A stretch of 11,175 nucleotides of DNA, taken from positions 1,261,906 to 1,273,080 of the forward strand of contig BCJX01000001.1 of the NCBI GenBank assembly GCA_001600415.1. Reading direction: 5' to 3'. A model generated the notes under the pieces. That model had not been told where the DNA came from. It was given only the letters and a program-made list of their open reading frames with translations, and did not search any database. The stretch is from Pascua guehoae (taxonomy: Eukaryota; Basidiomycota; Tremellomycetes; Trichosporonales; Trichosporonaceae). Position numbers and translations under genes: made by a program. Positions 7,165-11,175 of this stretch are shown piece by piece (the stretch's first letter is position 1; the number at the start of each line of letters is the position of its first letter).

Positions 7165-9502
7165 ATGTCTTCCCCGGGCGACAACAGCCCACCGCACGAC
7201 CCTCCACAGGTCCCACAGCCCAGTGATGGCATACCAGACGCCGGAGCTGGCTCTGACGCACCTGCACCTGCACCGCAATCTGAGCCGTCTTCAGCGAGCG
7301 CCAGCGGAGCTGCCAACATGAACAACCCGACTGGCAACGGCACGCCGAACAGTACCAACGCGAACGGCAACGAGCGCCGGCCCCTCCACTCTTTCTCTTT
7401 CTTCTTCCCCTTCCCCCGCAGTGGGGCTGCACCGACACCAGATAACGGCGAGCGCATGGGCGTAACATGGACACTCGAGGTGTTCCCCAACGACGGCAAC
7501 GATGGGCCCGGCGAGGAAGACGCCGCGGCGACTGGAACCGATCAGGCGGCACCGGCACCCGCTCCCGGTGCTCCACCTGCTGCGCCCGAGGCACCACCCG
7601 CGGACGGGACGGGCGCTCCCCCAGCAGCTCCAGGTGGCGAGAACGGTAACCGACCTGAAGAGCGGAGTATCATTTTCGTCGTCGGACCCGACGGACGTCT
7701 TCTTCCCCGCCCTGGTGCGCAGGTGGACGAAGCGCTTGGCGGCCAGAACATGCTGCCATTCCTCTTCCCATTCCCATTCTTCTCCAATGCACCGCCGCCA
7801 CCAGATCCCGCCAAGGCGGCCGAGCTTCTCGCGTCGCTCAAGACGGTTCGGCGCGCTCTGCTCCGCCGCGTCGACAATGTCATGGCGGCCGAGGACGCCG
7901 ACAACGGCAAGGACGCCGACGAGCGGGGCTGGCGGTGTGGCATCTGTCTCGAGGGACCCGAGGGGCTGGACGGCGAGCCCGCTCAGCCGGTAAAGGCGCT
8001 GCCGTGCAACCACCTCTTCCACGAACCATGTCTCCAACCCTGGTTCACTTCCCACCACACCTGGTGAGTGACACTACTACTGTCTCGTATCGTACCTGTG
8101 CTCTGCCACTGACACACATCCCAGCCCCACATGCCGCCTTGACCTTGATCCCCTCCGCACACTACATGGCCCGCGCGAGACGCGTGGCAATCCACTTCGC
8201 CCAGCTGCAACGGGATCTGGGCGTGGCACGCCCGCAGCCCACCCGTACTCGCGCGATCGGGGCGAAAGGGCGCCCGGAGCTGGGGGAAACACGGGCGCGG
8301 GGAGCGAACGCTCGGGCGTCCGTACACCATCGGAAAGCGCCACGCCAGCTGCTGGCTCATCGACCGTGTCTGTGCCCGATCTCCTCGGCGTGCCGGAAGC
8401 TGCGCGGTTGTTTGACGCCCCATTCCGCGCTTCGCCAGTGCCATGGGACCGTCCGTCGCGTCCGTCCTCGGTTGTGTCGACCGAGTCGGCCCAGTCTGCT
8501 CCAGCGGCTCTTGCTTCTGCTTCGGCTGGACCGTCAAGCGCACCCGTAAACACGGCGCCGGGCCTGCCAACGGCATCACCTACTCCCGTCCCACCTGCAT
8601 CCACGGCTGCAGCGCCGCCGACTCAGCCTCGTCCCACACCCGAGCGTCGCTCCCACATCACCATCATCCAGATTCCCATGACCCCACCTCGCACCGAGGA
8701 AGGCACGCCTGCTCCTGCGGGAGAGGGATCGGGTGCAGCCGCACCTGCAGCGCCAGGCACACCCGGCAACGACGCCGCTCCTGGGAATGGCAACGTTGAT
8801 GCGAACGCCAACGCCAATGCTGATGCTGATGCGACGGGCAGTACCAACGCCAATGCCAACGCAAACACGACCGCCAATGCCAGCACAAACACGAATGGCG
8901 GCGATGGCAACGACAATGGCCTCCGCAGTGGTCTTGGAGCACTCTTTGACTTCTTCTTCATGCGTCCAATGGGCCAGCGTGCACAGCCTGCACCTCCAGC
9001 TGCAGCGCCTGCCGAGCCTGCGCCTCCGGCCTTTGTCCCGCAGTCGCTCGAATCGTGGACCGCCCAGCGCGAGAAGACGCTCGGGTGGCGGTGCGACGCA
9101 GTCGAATGCCAGCTTGCGCCGCCGGTTCCCGACGACGGCGACGAGGAAATGGCCGACGCCGAGGCCGACGCCGAGGCATCCACAGATGCCGATTCTGACG
9201 TCCCCGCGGCGGACAAGGAGATGCTTGCCATCTACGCGCCAAACCAGCCTCCGTTCCCTCCGCGCGAATGCCACGAGGAGCACCCGCACGCCGGCGAGAA
9301 CTTTGTCCTCCTCGCATGCGCCCATCGGTGGCACCGCGCGTGCCTCGAGACAGCCGAGCGTAGCGCCGGCCACCAAGTCCGCGCAGACGCCGAGCAGCGC
9401 GAGTGGGTCCGGTGCCAACGGTGCCGGAAGGAGGGCTGGGTTGTGCCCCGCGTCCCCGTCCCCGATGCCAAGAACCAGACCACTGCGGTGCCGCTCGCAT
9501 AA
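7165..9502 (+). CDS. RING-H2 E3 ubiquitin ligase-like protein with a second RING-like module
   Basis: Probable E3 ubiquitin ligase of unknown substrate. Exons 7165-8063 and 8125-9502 join in phase (TG|C) across a 61-nt intron with GTGAGT, CTGAC and CAG, giving 758 residues. The start has a good context (CACCATG). Residues 1-250 are low complexity (Pro, Ala, Gly, Ser, Asn). A canonical RING-H2 spans 258-303: C258, C261, C281, H283, H286, C289, C300, C303 (C-X2-C-X19-C-X-H-X2-H-X2-C-X10-C-X2-C), with the E2-contact-type W293. Residues 310-600 are again disordered, including an Asn/Ala/Thr-rich stretch (521-565). The C-terminus (623-733) has a second ligand set: C623, C628, C698, H700, H703, C706, C730, C733. 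Short hydrophobic islands (77-83, 196-206, 573-579) interrupt the disorder. The layout recalls San1, a nuclear protein-quality-control ligase, but that is inference only; any disordered RING protein could look alike. The RING assignment itself is secure. Confidence 0.9.
8786..8920 (+). repeat. Asn/Ala-rich coding repeat in the RING protein
   Basis: GCCAAY/GCNAAC hexamers encode alternating Asn-Ala, passing into Asp-Ala and Asn-Thr, over residues about 521-565. Synonymous variation among the units shows that this is an old, drifting repeat rather than a fresh expansion. It stays in frame, so it is part of the protein. Confidence 0.85.
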
Positions 9503-10475
9503 CCGCGGCGACTCGGATACACGCTCCATTCTTACGCGAAACGTCCTTGAAGAGCAGTTGAGAGCAACCTCTTTTCTTCCCCAACTCTAGAAGCTAGACG
9601 ATACCCGCTCGAGTGACCCTGTCTCCTGTCGGCTCGAGCCATCATGCGTTTAATACTCGTTTAATACTACCAGCATACCCGCATCGCTCGGACCGTACCC
9701 CACCCATCCCCCTCATCCCTAAACCTCCCCGATATCCGCGACCGTTCACGACATACATTGGTCCGGACACCCTTTGTACCCAAGTATTCCATCCCACCGC
9801 ATCGTAGTTGTGCTAGTAGACATGTCGCATCCTCATGCAGTCGTTGCATAGTGTGCAAGTGAGATGTAGCGGGGCGAAGGGAGGCACAAGCGAGACCGAG
9901 GCTGCTGTGGTCTGGTGGAGTTCAGATATTGCACATGTGGCGCCGACAACGACCACATCAGCCGTCACAGAGATAACATACTCCAGGCTCTTGATTCTTG
10001 TCCAAGCTCGGATCATTGTCAGAGCGCCTGAGGTACGGGCAGGAACAACATTGCTAGAGCTTGTGCGATAATCTCCACTCCTGCCTACCGAGGCTGCCAC
10101 CCACAACCCATCTTGTGCTACTAACAACTTTCGTCTTCCTCTGCGCTGCCACTTGGCTCGGATTCGTTTGCCACTTACCCGGCAGGCACATTCGACGCTC
10201 CACTCCTCGCCCTTGGTCAGCATGGAGCGGCGCCGCTGTGCCTGCTACCCCGGTTTGTACGCGCTTGGCGGCCCTTCATGGCCGTGCCTCCACCGCGCCC
10301 TCGACCCCACCACGACCCCGCCGTCGGACCGCGTCCCCGTCAGAGTATTTTGAGTCTCCAGTATCAAGTAAATATGCATATGGGCGCTGCCCAAGTCTAG
10401 CCCCTCGCTCGTCTACGCTCGTCTACCACAAGACACACCCCGGTGTCTGCGCGCCCCCATCCGAGTCGTGGGGTA
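9503..10475. other. Convergent intergenic region between RING protein and GLTP genes
   Basis: No gene is supported in these 973 bases, which should contain both 3' UTRs. Features seen are a perfect 10-bp palindrome GGCTCGAGCC at 9631-9640, an 11-bp tandem duplication just after it, and C/T-rich sequence to about 9810. The open frames at 9813-10223 (minus) and 10061-10648 (plus) have no recognisable motif or plausible domain composition. Confidence 0.55.
9647..9668. repeat. 11-bp perfect tandem duplication
   Basis: CGTTTAATACT occurs at 9647-9657 and again at 9658-9668, about 145 bases after the RING gene stop. It is A/T-rich and in a likely 3' UTR, so it might take part in 3'-end formation, but nothing proves that. 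Confidence 0.9.
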
Positions 10476-10650
10476 TTAGATCTCACCGTAGCCGCCGTTG
10501 GCAAACTCCTTTGCCATGCGGGCGACAATGGCCTCGAGGGCCGACAGCCACTCTTCGAGCTTGGGCAAGACCTCTTCCTGGGGCTCGCCGAGCTTGGGGT
10601 AGAAGGTCGCGCGGTAGGGGCACGCCTTCATTGCGAGCTGCGGTGTGAGT

Positions 10651-10691
<41 letters not shown>

Positions 10692-11124
10692 AGTTGGGGC
10701 GACATGTCGAGGCCCGTCGTGGCCGCAGTAGAGGAACTGGAGAGCAAGTGGGCTGTGCCAAACGGGGGATGGACGAGGCTGAAACACGGGTCAAGGTGAC
10801 TACCCCTGCCCGGTGGTGCAACATGTCGCACGATCGGCTGGGGCACAAGCAACTCACAGCAAAGATGGGACGGATCATCATGCCGTGAAACTTCTTGAGG
10901 CTGCCGTCGTACGCCTTTCCAAACGACACGGACAGCTCCTCGGTCTCGACGGCCGTGTTGAAGCGCAGACCCATGGCGGTAAACTTGAGGCCGCGGAGGA
11001 GCCACATGAGCGCGTCGGTCGCGACGCGGTCCTTGACCTTTGGGTGCGTCGCCTTGTCGTGCGCGAGGAGCGACTCGAGCGTCGCCGCCTCGATGGGGTT
11101 GGCGAGTAGGTAGTTGCGCACTTT
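10476..11124 (-). CDS. GLTP: Glycolipid transfer protein (GLTP fold), 5' partial
   Basis: Cytosolic carrier that moves glycosphingolipids between membranes and may sense glucosylceramide. Two exons are visible on the minus strand, 11124-10858 and 10637-10476, joined at a codon boundary across a 220-nt intron. They give 142 residues of about 200; the 5' exons lie beyond the window. The N-terminal KVR fits the end of the D-x-x-x-N-x-x-K sugar-binding segment of the family. Downstream come DALMWLLRGLKF with the Trp that stacks on the sugar (visible residue 41), then KKFHGMMIRPIF with the conserved His (visible residue 80). LAMKACPYRATFYPKLG follows, and a final helix ends in GGYGEI. The acceptor at 11127-11125 is preceded by CTGAC. 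The intron contains a 39-bp homopolymer (C on the transcript) close to the acceptor. The family is secure; substrate specificity cannot be read without the missing exons. Confidence 0.9.
10638..10857 (-). other. GLTP intron with a C run next to the branch site
   Basis: On the minus strand the donor GTGAGT is at 10857-10852 and the acceptor CAG at 10640-10638. A CTCAC branch-like motif lies at 10649-10645. The transcript carries 39 consecutive C immediately upstream of it, separated by a single A. Flanking exons join at a codon boundary (IFA|LAMKACPY), matching the family, so the intron call is firm. Confidence 0.85.
10651..10689. repeat. Homopolymer G run, 39 bp
   Basis: I count 39 consecutive G on the + strand, bounded by GTGTGAGT on the left and CAAGTTGGGG on the right. 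It lies inside the GLTP intron, so the transcript has poly-C. Both sides belong to the same gene, which argues against a false join. Confidence 0.9.
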
Positions 11125-11175
11125 CTGGCCGTCAGCGGGGGGGGCTGGGGTGGATGGAGTTGGGGTCGGGGTTGG
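11125..11175 (-). other. 3' end of an upstream GLTP intron
   Basis: Read on the minus strand, these bases are C-rich and end with CTGAC (11135-11131) and CAG (11127-11125) before the exon coding KVRNYLL. They show that the GLTP gene continues beyond the right edge of the window. The sequence includes another short run of C (G on the + strand, about 11137-11144). Confidence 0.7.

Noticed and set aside
8576..9529. 317-residue open frame on the minus strand opposite the RING gene
   Set aside because: This is a Gly/Arg/Val-rich mirror of the low-complexity coding strand, with no motif or splice logic of its own.
9813..10223. 136-residue open frame on the minus strand in the intergenic region
   Set aside because: I could find no domain, targeting signal or composition typical of a real protein. 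It could be a lineage-specific small gene, but nothing in the sequence supports it.
10061..10648. 195-residue open frame on the + strand running into the GLTP gene
   Set aside because: It is Arg/Pro/Thr-rich and irregular, and its end is antisense to the GLTP exon. It is best read as a GC-driven open frame.
1..11175. A gene cluster or defence system joining the five genes
   Set aside because: The genes belong to unrelated housekeeping processes on both strands with separate promoters. No toxin, nuclease, transposase or biosynthetic enzyme set is present.

Overview
The window looks like nuclear DNA of a basidiomycete yeast. It is GC-rich. Five protein-coding genes can be reassembled, with introns starting GTGAGT, GTAAGT, GTACGT or GTGCGT and ending in a CTNAC branch-point-like motif a few bases before the acceptor AG. 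Codon choice, intron style and protein sequences suggest Tremellomycetes, possibly Trichosporonales, but the class is an inference and the order is a guess. I see no bacterial operon, mobile element, CRISPR array, tRNA or rRNA.

Layout from left to right: (1) + strand, 40-1969, a 5'-truncated aldo/keto reductase of the pyridoxal reductase (Plr1-like) type in three visible exons. One of its introns is unusually long (723 nt) and repeat-filled. (2) A convergent intergenic region, 1970-2731, holding a 74-bp pure G run. (3) - strand, 2732-4486, a complete delta subunit of translation initiation factor eIF2B (GCD2; 495 aa, three exons). (4) - strand, 4994-6112, a complete mitochondrial Tim44-like protein of the mL45/Mba1 family (295 aa, three exons). 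(5) A divergent promoter region, 6113-7164. (6) + strand, 7165-9502, a complete 758-aa, mostly low-complexity protein with a canonical RING-H2 domain and a second, expanded RING-like zinc module at its C-terminus. (7) A convergent intergenic region, 9503-10475. (8) - strand, 10476-11124, the 3' part of a glycolipid transfer protein (GLTP fold), with its 5' end beyond the window.

The genes do not form a pathway: cytosolic redox, translation initiation, mitochondrial translation, ubiquitin ligation and lipid transfer are represented, as expected of ordinary fungal chromosomal DNA. I found no defence or biosynthetic cluster. The unusual material is in two places. The first is non-coding: three very long G homopolymers (46, 74 and 39 bp), two of them inside introns, and two introns enlarged by short tandem repeats. 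The second is the RING protein, which has two RING-like modules and isolated hydrophobic Phe/Pro islands in otherwise disordered sequence, a layout reminiscent of San1-type quality-control ligases.

Exon structures were worked out by hand from splice signals, reading phase and family resemblance. They are consistent in phase throughout but are not confirmed by transcripts.
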